A stretch of DNA of 64,000 nucleotides from assembly GCA_963693085.1 (NCBI GenBank), contig OY856409.1, positions 503,452,303-503,516,302 on the forward strand, read 5' to 3'. The notes below the pieces were generated by a model. It was not told the origin of the DNA. It was given only the letters and a program-made list of their open reading frames with translations, and ran no database searches. The DNA comes from Alisma plantago-aquatica. Lineage: Eukaryota > Streptophyta > Magnoliopsida > Alismatales > Alismataceae. Positions 1 to 11,416 of this stretch are shown here, in pieces (the first letter of the stretch is position 1; every line of letters begins with the position of its first letter). Both the position numbers and the translations under genes were made by a program.

Positions 1-797
1 TAAACCATTTTTAGTTTTCCATATTAAATGCATCAATTTTTACTTCCATCTTACATAACATATTATCATCCATAATTATAACTCATTTTTCATACCTCGC
101 TTCCTAGTTGTGTTGGAAAGGTGATGGGTCAAAACCAGCATTTTTCTATAGTGTCAATAGGTATATTGTTCTTTAAATTTAATCATGTTGTATTCAATTA
201 TTCAAACTTTGAAATGTTAAAAATAAACTAATCAAACAGTCCTTCCAACTTTCCTTCTACTATTTTATATAGTTTACATGTTGACTAGTTTTGACCAACA
301 ATTAACAATGTATAATTATTTTGGTTTTGCATGTGTTCAATGTATTAACATTGTGTTTATATTTATATGAGTGGTTAAACAAATTTGAAATGAAACCATA
401 TTTGGACTATACATTAATTAAGGCAGTCTACATCCTTCTTAGTCAATAAATTTTGAGTTTTACATATCTTTTGCTCATAATTTCTATATTTGTCATTTAC
501 CTTGATGGTATGCATTTAGAAGATTGGGTAAAGTGTAACATATTTCCAAGATTATTCTTTTGAGTCCAAAAGTGATATTATTAATAGTCGTCTACTTTTA
601 TGCCTTTTGGAAGCTTTCATAGAGAAGAGAGAAAGGGAGATTATTGGTATTTTTTTACAAGTTAAAAACTAATAAGGGAAAATGGAAATTTCTTGCCCAA
701 TTTAACTTAATCCATATTTTCAAATTCTACTCCTTTTTTAGTGAACATTTTAAAATATAGGAGAGAGAAAAGAAAGAAAAACTAATAGCCATAAATT
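1..797. other. AT-rich non-coding DNA
   Basis: I see no gene, RNA gene or recognisable mobile-element end. The sequence is AT-rich with short A and T runs and no open reading frame of convincing length or composition. Confidence 0.6.
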
Positions 798-813
798 TGA
801 ATTAATGGAATAC

Positions 814-997
814 GTTTTTGGATAGTGGGGAATTTCACCCCGGTCCAAGGTAGTAGGAGAGAGAGAACAACCAATAGCGAACGTTGTTAGACTTTAGTCC
901 CTTCCACTAGTGCCCCAATGGGATTTAACAGAGATTCAATCCCACAACATGTGCTTCACAATCAGCAATCTTGACCAACTGAACTAGCTAGCAAGTG
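814..997 (-). mobile_element. tRNA-derived SINE
   Basis: A 184-bp insertion is flanked by perfect 16-bp direct repeats (TGAATTAATGGAATAC at 798-813 and 998-1013), the target duplication expected of LINE-driven retroposition. Read on the minus strand, the right end is tRNA-like. A box A-like TAGTTCAGTTGG lies at 975-986 and a box B-like GGGATTGAATC at 933-943, in the order and spacing of an internal RNA polymerase III promoter. The 3' end (left side) has a short T/A-rich stretch but no long tail. SINEs of this build are non-autonomous and are copied by LINE machinery, which is also present in this window. The family is not identified. An alternative is a decayed tRNA pseudogene, but the length beyond the tRNA-like head and the target duplication favour a SINE. 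Confidence 0.8.
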
Positions 998-1013
998 TGA
1001 ATTAATGGAATAC

Positions 1014-3704
1014 ATAATGCATATGTAAAAGAAAAAAAATATTTTTGTGTCTCATTTTTTTATTACTTCATTATATTATAAGGAATATCATTCATGATAT
1101 TTTACATAATCCCTACAACTATTTTTATTTAATAAAATTGTATGCTAAATTTTAAAGTAATTATTAAAATTAGGGTGTGATAGAAACCTGAGAGATTTAG
1201 TTTGGGGTCTTAGAGGAGTTGTTATGAAGGGATTTCTAATTTTGGTCTAGTTGGGGCCAAAATTTGATCAACCTTTCTAATAATCAATCATCCTCTTAGG
1301 TCTCAATCATCCAAAAAGTGGTCGTTGGGCAGTCAAAATTAATAAGATGTTCAATGACCAAGGGTGATTGTTTGGGGTTGATCATTGTCATTTCCTAAAA
1401 TGTTGAATGAAAATGTAGAAAAATCAATTGACTCATAATATTATTCATATTCAAACATTATCATACCATTTAGAGATTAATATGAAGGAATAAGAAGAGT
1501 TTTACAATATTTTTTGTATATTTTCCCTAATTAATCATTGAGTCTTTCTTATTCATCTAGTTTCTAAATAATGAGGCTGATTTTCCTATCATTATGTATG
1601 ATTTTCTTCACCTAAAAAAAACCCCTTTTGAAAAAAAATGCTCTAGAAATATCTATAGAAACCCTACTTTCTTTCTTCTTTCCCCAATTTGACATTCCTG
1701 ACCTAGAGTGAGATTTGATCTTGAGTGTTTGTGGTGAAATATATTTGGAAGATGTTGGTGTAAAATTCCACGAATGGCTTGGAGGCCATTTGTTTGTATT
1801 ATACATGTCTTATTCTGAAATCATTTTAGAGATTTCATATTATTTAAATAATACTTTGAATTGGATTGATGTTGATGATCTTAAGTTAAGGAAAATAGGG
1901 ATTTGTTTTGACAAATTAAGGTATATGAAGATGATATACAATTGGATTTTTCATTTAAAGTATAGAAACATTATATAACTCATTTATAGTCCTAGATTGA
2001 TGTTGAGCTTATTTACATGAATTTATTTGCTTTCTCATTTATGCCAATGTTTGGTCTTTTTCTACTTGAACCTACATTAGGCTCAAATATTTATTTTCAA
2101 GTGAAACTTTCTATGATCCAACATTGATATAATATGATATGAATGGAGGTGATTTGAGAAAGACAATATACATGGAAAATAATGTGTACTATAGAATTGA
2201 CTATATACATGGTTGTTTGACAGTTGAGTGGCTCAGATCATCAATGGTTAATGATCTACATCATTCTTAAGACTTCCATGATATGAGGAAAATCATCTAT
2301 GATTTTATTTAAATCATCAATGATGGATTTTGATTTATTTGAGTTGTCAGATAGCTTATCACAAGTATTATAACATGGCTTTGATATTTGTAATATGATT
2401 AGAGGTAAACTGGGATAAATGTTTCCCATATAGTTTGAATTACATGTTATATCGCCATTACACACATTTCCTAACATATTCAACAAGAACATTATCATTA
2501 TGGACACATAAACCCTAATTCTCAACCACAATCAAACCAAATCCAAATTACATATGTATGTTGCTTAATGTCATTAATGACTTCACGCTTAATTGAATTA
2601 TTAATATTCCATAATGAATTTGGAAAATTTTAGGGTGTTCATTGTTTTGGGAAAATATAAACTTTTCAATTGAAGGGACATTTGTTCTCTACATTTCGTT
2701 AAAGTTGGTCAACATAACAATTCTTTACCTACTACCAATATATTGAAGAAATAAAGAACTAACATTCAGAAAATGAAAATGAATTATTTATCAAAAATTA
2801 ACATATTAGTGCATTCCCCCATTTAAACGATTTAATGTGGAACACTATTGCACCATACTTTGTTGCTATTTCAAGCCTATCATGTTATAAAAAGAACCAC
2901 ATAAATTTTTTAGTGAAATTAAAACTCAGATGGATTCCAAAATTTATTTTAGTGTACTTCCCATATTTCTTAATATCAACTTACAATAGGTGGAATACAA
3001 CCCAAACTCAATGTTTATTAAAACCTTATAAAACATTGGCTTCAATATTTAATTTTACTCCATAGTTTCTTGTTTGTATTATTTTAAATCTAGAATTGAC
3101 GTACATAGTCACTATGCTAGAACATTTATTTATGTAATATTTTTGAGATATAATACGAATGACAAGATGAACCCAAATCCAACTCCTTATAATGCTCTAG
3201 TCTCTATATAAATTGGTACATTTATTTCCTCTTATATCCACTTTCCTAGTCACTCATTCATTATTTCTTTGACCTCTAATAGGTATTAGTACATATTCTC
3301 ATTCAGTATAGTTTAACTCCAATACCTTTAACTAATATTGGATTCAAGGGAATGATAATAAGTATTGTATTAGGCATATATTGTTCTGGTTCTTGAGTTT
3401 CTCATATATTTGTATATATATTATGAAGTTTTTCCCATACGATGTTTTTTTCAAGAAAGTGGAGTATATGAGATATTACACATCATATTACTAGTTTAAT
3501 TTTAATCTATGATCTTATATTCAGATACATTTGGTTTCTCTCTTTTTAAGTTATGTTAAATATGAATAGGTTTTACTTGTGTCCATGTCCATTCCTCTAT
3601 GTGAAAGATTAATAATAAACATAGTCATATTCACCCCTGTTCGCCTAGACATTCATCGAGATGTGGTATGACACATTGGCCTTGCGAAAAAATCATACAA
3701 AGTT
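1014..3704. other. AT-rich non-coding DNA
   Basis: No gene is supported. The open frames here (for example around 1715-1978 and 2256-2531) are AT-driven, rich in Ile, Tyr, Asn and Phe, match no family I recognise, and lack continuing exons or a promoter context. I see no element ends. Confidence 0.55.
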
Positions 3705-4705
3705 AGAATTTTCTCTTGTAATAGAATATTAGGAGGGAGGCATAAAAAGGATAGAAAGAGAGAAGAAAAGTACAAAAATAGGGAGTATATAGAATACAAA
3801 AAAGTAGATGGAAGTATAAAATATAGAGGAGGGACGTAGACATATGAGGATGGAAGTACAAAAAGAGGAGCGAAGTAATTTTCACTCTCCCTCTAAATTT
3901 TTGGTACTTTGTAGACTGAAATTATGGAAAGAGAGATTGAGATATTAATTAATTCATCTGCATATAAATACTGAATAGTACTAACCCTCTTAGTTTTTCT
4001 ACATCCCACTTTTTTAACATAATTCTAATAATGCATTTACTGATTTGTGTATTTTTGTTGATAATATGAAAAACTATACTAAAAAGTATTTCCCTCCTAT
4101 TTTTTCAACTTCCCTCCGCTTTTACTAGACAAATGCTAACACCACATGTGCTATAGTAATTTATATATTCTTGTATTGATGAACAAACAATATCAAAAGG
4201 CGTCGTAGTTATTTGTGTATTTTGGTATTGATGCGCAAACAACACCAAAACGTATTGTAATGATTTGTGTATTTTTGGTAGTGATCCACAAATAAAACCA
4301 AAATGTATTGTATTGATTTGTGTATTTTTATCACTAATGAACTATAAATATAAAAAAACTATTGTGCTAATTTGTGTGTTTTTGGTGTTGATGCACTAAC
4401 AATACCAAAAATATATTATATTGAATTGTGCATTTATGGTATCATCCAATTTTTGCATGTTACCAATCATATTTCTCTCTTCTATTTTTTACATAGTGTT
4501 ACTAATATTTCCATCCTTTATTTTTGAATTAAGACTGGAAAGTAATTCCCTCCTCTTCTTTTTTCTGTTTCCCTCTTCCCTCTATATACTTTCCCCTCTC
4601 TCTTATCTACTTCCCTCTTCCATTTTTTTCTACTTTTTCTATTTTTGTACTAATCTCCTATCTCTATCTACTTTTCTCATCTCTTCTTTCTACATCCATT
4701 TTACA
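3705..4705. repeat. Polypurine/polypyrimidine arms around a minisatellite
   Basis: The left arm (about 3710-3890) is purine-rich with words such as GGAGGGA, AGAGAGAAGAAAAG and GTAGATGGAAGTA. The right arm (about 4540-4695, with weaker matches at 4085-4130) is pyrimidine-rich, and its reverse complement carries the same kinds of words (GTACAAAAATAG, AAGTAGAT). This looks like a degenerate inverted repeat about 1 kb across, with a 53-bp minisatellite in the middle. It could be a decayed inverted-repeat DNA transposon, or simply composition. I found no convincing target duplication. Confidence 0.4.
4158..4440. repeat. 53-bp minisatellite, about 5-6 copies
   Basis: A phrase close to ATTTGTGTATTTTTGGT recurs at about 4211, 4263, 4316, 4370 and (diverged) 4424, giving a period of 52-54 bp. 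A weaker first copy lies near 4159. Each unit also carries an ACAA(T/C)ACCAAAA-like segment. Copies differ by substitutions and small indels, so the array is old. Confidence 0.7.
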
Positions 4706-4710
4706 AATCA

Positions 4711-5297
4711 TTATTAGTACATATTTATAAATATATTATTTGATTATAATTTATTTCCAACATGTAATTTTCATGGACAGTTGCATGCCTGTAGCCTGGG
4801 TTTAAAAAATCTTGTTGGTTCCTAATACACATGTCTACAAACATGGATAAATAGAATACGTGAAGAATTTTATATTTGAAATGGGATTGATAAATTCATT
4901 CAGAGAAACATTGTCTAATTGTGGTATCCAAAAAACTATTAATGTGCATTCACTTCATCATATTAGGAAGTGACACACTTATGACTTTTATGTTTTTCAT
5001 TCAAGACATATTGCAAATTTGCCTTGGAAGAATAGTTGAGCAAGGGATTGTTTCTATTTCTAATTTGGGGACTAACATCTTTTATAGTATTTTGCCTAGT
5101 GTTTCACTACAAGATATATCTATTTCTATTCTACTATATCATCACAGATTTCTCATCTCTCTTGTTCATCTATAAATGATTTGCATTGAGTCTCACATAG
5201 AGAAAAGATTCACGATCCTTTTGAGCTTGGATGCTTGTCACACTTTTCAACTACCACTATAGGTGTTCATTCATTCTTTTCAACACTAAGAAACTTT
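4711..5297. other. Unassigned AT-rich DNA
   Basis: No supported gene. The open frame at 4921-5175 is not similar to anything I can name with confidence. It may be weak retroelement debris just upstream of the copia 5' LTR. Confidence 0.45.
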
Positions 5298-5660
5298 TGT
5301 TCTATGATATTTCTATTTTAAGAGGACAAAGGCCCACTAGGGCATTTCTCTTCATGACCAAGGATTATAAATCCCAGTCAGTTATGTGATATTGTAGAAT
5401 AGAGTTGAAAAACTTCCAAAGAAAGGAATCAACATTAGGGATTTACAGCAACCACTATTGTTGTTCATCTACAATGGGATAAAAATCAAAGGTATAATAT
5501 GAGAGATAAAAAGAAAGGAAAGAAGAAAGGAAGTAGGACACGGATGCTAAAATATTTGGATTTTCTTCTTTGTGCCATTTACGCTATGCACTTTGTGTAA
5601 GAGTGTATCTTCTGGGAAGTTTTGGGGTGGTTGAGTTATAAGGATCTCTCCCCATGTTAT
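5298..5660 (+). repeat. Copia 5' LTR remnant
   Basis: It aligns, with many changes, to about 11428-11771. Shared blocks include AAGAGGAC, GGATTATAAA, CCACTA(T/C)TGTTGTT, a GA-rich AGAGATAAAAAGAAAG-type stretch and GATTTTCTTCTT. The divergence from the 3' copy indicates an old insertion. Confidence 0.65.
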
Positions 5661-5959
5661 TATTTTTCTTAGATCTCCTTCTTGTTGTAATATCTCAGAA
5701 TTTTGGGTCAACATACAAGGAGAACAATTGTAAAAAAATTCTTAGTGCATTTTCCCATCAATTGGCCTATTTTTATCGCATATTTTATGAGGGCTTTCCA
5801 TGTAAAATCCGGTATTCTTCCTCTATCTTCTTGGTTCTGATCTTGAGTTTACACACTCTTAAGGATTGGTTCTACAATAATAAAATATCCATCACATCAT
5901 GGTTGACTTTATCAGTCATAATGTACATGCATATTCCCTATCAAGTTGATCACAACATA

Positions 5960-6740
5960 GGGTGCAGATACGGATCCATACGGGAAATGATGATGATTCC
6001 ACAATGATTAAGCTAACGAGCACAAATTTCTAGGTTTGGTTACAAAATATGGAGGATATTCTATATGAAGGATTTGTATGTTCTTATAGAAGGATAAAAT
6101 CCAGAAAGTATGTCTGATGTAGACTGAAAGAAATTTAAAAGAAATATATTGGGAACAATGTGAAAATATCTTGATATTTACATTTTTCACCATGTATTAG
6201 AGGAGACGAGTGTCGAGGTTCTTTAGGAAAAGCTCAAGAAATTGTATGAGAAGAAGACTATGACAAATAAAGCTTTCTTGATTAGAAAGCGGTGAATCTG
6301 AAATACAAGGTGACACTAGTATTGCTGAGACCATGAATGAATTCCAAATCATTATAAATCAATTGGGATCAATAATGATGGCTCTTGATGATGAACTCCA
6401 GGCACTACTTCTTCAAGAATCATTACTCAGTATTTGGGAAATTCTCATAGTAATAGTCAACAATTTCATACAAGAAGGAAAGATGCCATTATACTAGGTG
6501 AAGAACAGTCTACTGAATGAAGAGACTCGGAGATGGGCCTCTGGGAACCATAGGTGAAAGGTGCACTTCACTGAGAGGAGGGTCACTGATACAGTGAGAG
6601 ACCATGACATATCTTATAGTTGTAGGGAGACCCACGATCATGGGAAGGCTTCTGGTAGATTCAAGTTGAAGAGCAAAGGGTGCTTCCATTGTAGTATGCC
6701 AAGTCACTTTAAAAAGGATTCCAAGGTCTAGAAAAAGAAA
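5960..6740 (+). pseudogene. Copia gag (UBN2-type) with degenerate zinc knuckle
   Basis: This encoded the nucleocapsid polyprotein that packages element RNA. The broken frames from about 6030 carry a typical copia gag opening (a GFGYKIW-like phrase, then a YMKDLYVLIEG-like phrase). They continue into LYEKKTMTNKAFLIRK, SIAETMNEFQIIINQL, DDELQALLLQESL and finally SLLNEETRRW, a string of landmarks diagnostic of plant copia gag. A CCHC zinc knuckle follows near 6679-6728 as CFHC-x4-H-x4-S, with the last cysteine replaced by serine. Several stops and frameshifts break it. No gag start codon can be fixed with confidence. Confidence 0.8.
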
Positions 6741-7229
6741 CATGGGTCTAAAGTCAAAGGCAAAAATGATGATGATAGGAACATCGTAGTGAAAATTTAA
6801 GATGACATTAATAATTATTATGAGTGGATAGTGGATAGGGAAATTTCTTATTGTGAGTCACCTTGTTAGGACCTCTTCACTTCATATAGGAAAGGAGATT
6901 TTTGGAGGGTGAATATGAGAAATTCTATCGTCTCTAGAATCATCAGGATTGAAGACATTTTTGATCAATTAAGTGTCAGTTGCACACTCACACTCAAGGA
7001 TGTTTGTCATGTTCTTAGTTTGGGGCTAAGTTTGATATTTGGTACTCTCTTTGATAGAGAAGGTTTTCATATGGACTTTAGTGGTGTAAAATGTAAGATT
7101 ATGAAGGGGTTGTTAGTTACTATACAAGGCAAATTGTATAGCACATTGTACAAGACCCAATTTAAAGTGCTCAAAGGTGGTATACATGTATTTGAGGATC
7201 ACCGGGAAATGTATGGCACAAAAGGTTAG
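6741..7229 (+). pseudogene. Copia aspartic protease region
   Basis: This encoded the protease that matures the polyprotein. The expected WxxDSGAS active-site segment is damaged near 6830-6870 (a WIVDREISYCES-like reading). Downstream homology is clear: a DLFTSYRKGDF phrase, then LKDVCHVLSLGLSLIFGTLFDREGF, which is the usual segment after copia protease. The frame is open from 6909 to 7229. Loss of the DSG triad and upstream stops make it non-functional. It runs directly into the GAG-pre-integrase segment. Confidence 0.75.
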
Positions 7230-8620
7230 TTAACATGAGTGAGAAAGGCATGTAACTTCTATCAAAGAAAAGATTAATTCCTTGTAGCAAGGACACAAAT
7301 ATCAACTCATGTGATTCACAATAGACAGGAAAGAACTATGAGTTCCTTTCAAGAAAATATCAAAGGTGAAGTCAAAGCATCTATTGTTGGTTCATTCTGT
7401 AATGTGTGGTCTATTACAGGTGGCTTCATTAATGGCAATAGGTACTATTACATTCACTGGTGATGCATCTATGAAGGTTTGGTTGTACTTGCAGAAGATG
7501 AAAGATCATGTCTTTCATTATATTTAGAAATTTCATGCCATGGTGGAGAGGGAGACAGAGAGAAAGTTGAACTATCTCAGTAAAAGAAATGAGGGAGAGT
7601 ACACCTCCACGGAGTTATAGGATCATTGTGCACAGTAAAACATAAGTAGGGATGGCAGCGGTGTGAATAAGATGTGGTTCGTATCAAAACCATAACCACA
7701 CCACATAGAAAAATCAAACACCATATCCACTACGGTTTTCAATATGAGAAACCATATCCACACCGTCAAAAAACCCTGGTTAACTGCACTGTAGCACACC
7801 ACACCAAATAATGAACAAATTTCTATTAGCATAGTAATAATTCTAATACCATACAAAAAATTATGAAAATTTACACAATAAATGGAAATAACAACATATA
7901 CAACAAATTAAGGGAATATGTATGTTTATTAGTTGTACATAGAAGGCAACCATGGGTGTAGTAATTGTAGGAAAAAAATAAATTTCTTACTTCTCTATAC
8001 TTAAATTCCATTTTAAAAATAGAGATCTAGAAATATATGCAAGAATGACAACAAATAATGTAATTAGGAGTATTCTACATATAGTTATATATAATTAACA
8101 TGAATTATGCGATGCAATTTTTATCCATGGTTTTATCTCCAAAACGATAACCACACCATAACGGTTTTATAAACTTAAAAACATATCCGCATCATAACCA
8201 TTTGTTGCAGTTATGTGGTGTAAAGTGTGGTGCAGTTATTCACGGATATGGTTTTTCACAACACCATTGCCATCACTAAGCATAACACATTAGAGGACAG
8301 AGTCCAACACACCACAATTCTACAATGGTACAATTGAGAGGATGAAATGTACCTTTGTTGAGAAAGTTAGATGCATGTTGAAACTGCATAGTTTCCAAAT
8401 ATATTCTTGGTTGAGGTAGTGAGTATTTGCTACTATTTAACTATATCATATCCATCAGTTCCTTTGGGGTTTCATTTACCTGAGAAGGTATATATAGGAA
8501 AGGATACATATGATACTCATCTATGAGTATATGGGTGCAAGACATGCACATGTTCCAAACAAAAGCAACAAACTCTAGATGATAAAGTAGTTCCATACTC
8601 TTTCTTGGTAGTAGAGATCA
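7190..8620 (+). pseudogene. Copia integrase, split by a MITE
   Basis: This encoded the integrase that inserts the cDNA. A GAG-pre-integrase segment reads MWHKRLVNMSEKGM near 7209-7250. The catalytic core follows with FTGDASMKVWLYLQKMK and FHAMVERETE near 7460-7570, and GEYTSTEL near 7600. The first catalytic Asp region is still visible (GDAS in place of DDAS), as is the GEY glutamate segment. The frame is cut at about 7647 by a 632-bp hAT-like MITE and resumes at 8279, with TPQFYNGTIERMKCTFVEKVR (PQNGVAERMNRT-like). LGFHLPEKV and KLDDKVVPYSF-like phrases follow. Stops occur on both sides. Confidence 0.8.
7647..8278. mobile_element. hAT-type MITE
   Basis: This 632-bp non-coding insertion starts TAGGGATGGCAGCGGTGTG. 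Its other end, read on the opposite strand, is TAGTGATGGCAATGGTGTTG, giving imperfect terminal inverted repeats of about 20 bp of the hAT TAGGGATGGCAA type. The flanking 8-mers AACATAAG (7639-7646) and AGCATAAC (8279-8286) match at 6 of 8 positions, as expected for an aged 8-bp target duplication. Both ends carry repeated subterminal words (AACCACACCA, CATATCC, GTGGTGTGG) in both orientations, possible transposase-binding sites. It codes for nothing and interrupts the copia integrase. Confidence 0.78.
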
Positions 8621-9169
8621 ATAGTTTGGCTATATAGGTTATGGGATCTATTGAGAAGGACTATGAAAAAACATAGAGATAAGACATGCTATGAGAGATA
8701 GATAGTGAAAAACATTGAGAGTGGTAATTCTTCTATTGATGAGTGGGAGGATGCTTTTTCTTCTTCATACGTCTAGTTTTTCTAATGATAAAGAAGAGCA
8801 TGATTATCATCTTGAGTAGTAGAGTGATAGTACATAGAGTGGCCTTATTTCATATGTGTAGTTGACTGAACTAGATTCACAATCAGAGACTTCTACACAG
8901 GGGGTGCAAGATCATCACCAAGTAGTCCTCAAAGAAACTACTAAGGAGATAAGATAGGGTTCATCATTTGTCATCTATATATCCAAAATAACAATGTATT
9001 CTATGTACTTATTAGGAGGTTCCAAATACTTTCTAGGAGGCACAAACTCATAGATCTACAACATTGTGGCATCAGTCAGTGCAAGAAGAGATGACTTCTT
9101 ATTAGAAGAATGATACCTATGATATTGTGGCACTTCCTTAGGGTCTAAGAGCATTAAAGAACAAGAGGG
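8621..9169 (+). other. Copia pol linker between integrase and RT
   Basis: This is degenerate sequence between the integrase C-terminal part and the RT. Phrases like DRETC or VFR are not preserved, and acidic/Ser-rich broken readings (for example the SSSYV and DEWEDAFS region near 8740-8780) fit the usual variable linker. No other feature is seen. Confidence 0.5.
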
Positions 9170-9986
9170 TCTACAAGATGATGAAACATGGCAACAAAAT
9201 TAACATTAATACAAAGCCAAACTAGTTGTGAAGCGATTCAGTCAAAGAACATGGGTGACCTTTGATGAGATATTTTCTTGTATTGTTAAGATGACTTCTA
9301 TTAGATTAGTTATAGGCTTGGTTGCTATCTTAGATCAAGATCTTGAGTAGATGGATGCCAAAATGGTGTTTCTTCAAGGTCATAGCACATAGGAAATATA
9401 CATGGAGCACACAAAAGGATTTCCACTCAAGGGGAAAGAGCACTAAGTGTGCATATCAAAGAAGAGTTTTGGACGAGTTGAAATAAGCTCCTAGTCAGTC
9501 GTATAGGAATTTTGATTCGTTCATGTAGTATCATGAGTACTTGAAGACATGTCTTGATCCATGTATCTACATCAAGAAGATTCTCGAAGACATGTTCATT
9601 ATCTACTACTCTATGTAGCTGACATGTTAATAGTGGGGCAGGATGTCAGCTTGATTATAAAATTGAAGACATGATCCTTTTAGATGAAGGATTTGGGGCC
9701 AACAAATAGATTATGGGAATGCGAATCGTCCATGGTAGGAAGAAGCATATGTTTTGGTTGTGACAACTGAGCTATGTTGAATGGATTCTAGACAGGTTCA
9801 ACATGAGAAAACTTAAAGTTGTGACTACTCTAATATCAGATCATTTCAAAATAAGTAAGAATTCATGCCCATGTACTAATTAGGAGAATGATGAGATTGT
9901 CATGATTCCCTATTCTTCTATTGTGAGGAGTTTGATGCACATAATTATGTGTACTCATCTTGATATTGCGTATACAATTGACATTG
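9170..9986 (+). pseudogene. Copia reverse transcriptase (RVT_2) remnant
   Basis: This encoded the polymerase that makes cDNA. Broken frames contain KMTSIRLVIGLVAILDQDLE-MDAKMVFLQG (the RVT_2 MDVKTAFLHG catalytic-Asp motif, with D kept and KTAF altered), EIYMEHTKGFPLKGKEH and KKSFGRVE. They continue with CLDPCIYIKK and a damaged YVDD segment, then MKDLGPTNRLWECES. The C-terminal phrase ending IAYTIDIV stops at 9986, where a TRIM is inserted. The frame resumes after 10807 as VNSFISNIGQDHWEW. There are multiple stops. Confidence 0.82.
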
Positions 9987-10807
9987 TGAAACATTTCAAG
10001 ATTTCAGGCCTATGATAAAATTATCTAAAATGAATGATTAGACAACCCATATCACTAAGGTGCATCTCCTTTTCATATATCCCATCACTATGATAGTTTA
10101 TCATGCTTAGTCTAAAGTAGCACTACAATGGATGGCCTATCAGGATGTTGATCCTGGGTTGTGCGTGAGTGAGGACAAAGTAGACAACTAATTCTAGTGG
10201 TGGTTTGTGGGGCCATTCAAAATTCCTAAAACTCTACTAGATGCTAGGGTGGTGGTCCTAGGCATTAAAAATGGTATTATATCTAGTTCCCCTCAGTGAG
10301 TGGGTCCCACTTGGGCCTGTGGCATGTCAGTCTTTGAGTGGTGTCATCCATGAATGTTGGAAAGGGCTATTTGTGATGATGGAGCCACCCTTGTACTAGT
10401 AGCCATTATCACGAGTTAGATGTGTGTGGGAGATTCTAGGTCTACACAGAAATGGGGAAAGATTATGAGGCCACATAGTTGAGCCTTGATGAGGATGTCA
10501 AGAGTCTAAGTGGGTGAGATTGAAACGTCCTTGAATTTGAGGCCCCAAATAAAATAAGTTTAGATGAATGATTGGATAACCATATCATCAAGGTGCACCT
10601 CCTTTTTAGGGAGCCCATCAATAATAACTATGTGGTTAAGCTTTCTCAACCCATAGTACTACTAGGATGGCAGACCTGTCAAGAATTTGATCCTAGATTA
10701 TGCATGAGTGAGGAAAAAGCACACAGTCAATGCTAGTGGTGATCTCTAAGCTTATAGTCATTCCTAAAACTCTACTAGAGGCTTGGGTGGTGGGTTCATA
10801 ATTTACA
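9987..10807 (+). mobile_element. TRIM (miniature LTR retrotransposon)
   Basis: Two imperfect direct repeats of about 280 bp (LTRs about 9987-10266 and 10521-10807; start TGAAAC, 3' copy ends TTTACA) flank about 254 bp of internal DNA. Just after the left LTR, 10272-10283 (TGGTATTATATC) is a decayed match to the tRNA-iMet primer-binding site TGGTATCAGAGC. Just before the right LTR there is a purine-rich AAGTGGGTGAGAT tract. Flanking 5-mers are CATTG (9982-9986) and TATTG (10808-10812), a target duplication with one change. Removing it rejoins the copia frame (IDIV + NSFISN). It is non-coding and depends on proteins from other elements. LTR divergence shows it is old. Confidence 0.78.
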
Positions 10808-11416
10808 TATTGTGAATAGTTTTATCTCAAATATAGGTCAAGATCACTGGGAGTGGTCAAGTGAATCTTTAAATATTTACAGGGGAACAACATCATGTCT
10901 TTGATGTTACATGATTATGAACCAGATCTAAATGGCTTTGTTGATGTTGATGTGACAAGTGAAATTGATCATAGTAACTTTACTTTACATATGTTTCACT
11001 TTTATAGGAGAGCCATATCTTGGCAATCCAATTGTGAAATTTTGTTGTACTTTCTACTACCAAGGTAGAGTATATTGCACTGGTAGAAGTAGGAAAGTCA
11101 ATATCCTGGATTGTGAGATTTATAGAGAATTTAGTATTAATCAAGCTGATCTGACTAAATTTAATAGTTAGAGTTTTATTGATTTAAGAAAAGGCAAAAA
11201 TCATCATGCACATACAGAGTACATTATTGTGAGTCATCATTCTCTTCATGATGTGATAGACAAGAAGTTGGTGACGCTAAAGAAGATTGATATTGAGAAG
11301 AATGATTCTGATATGATGACTACAATGGTGACATGAAACAAGCTGGAGCTCTCTAAAAGGCTCATCGACATACATTTCCAATGATAATTATGTGATGACA
11401 ATATCCTCTACGGGAT
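10808..11416 (+). pseudogene. Copia RT C-terminus and RNase H remnant
   Basis: The frame resumes after the TRIM with SFISNIGQDHWEW, then a decayed RYLRGT segment and NGFVDVDV in place of the GYVDADWAG RNase H motif. The SWQSNCEILLYFLLPR-like and EYIALVE-like readings near 11020-11090 correspond to the usual SWQSKLQ..VALSTTEAEY motif. The tail with a HTEYIIVSHHSLHD-like phrase (TKHIDVRYHFIRE) ends before the polypurine tract at 11417. Frameshifts and stops throughout. Confidence 0.75.

Noticed and set aside
1612..1806. Small open frames in 1-5300
   Set aside because: AT-driven, overlapping on opposite strands, no promoter, exon or family support.
4921..5175. 84-residue frame that might be a copia integrase fragment upstream of the copia element
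   Set aside because: Only a vague resemblance to a copia pre-integrase segment; no zinc-binding His/Cys set could be located with confidence.
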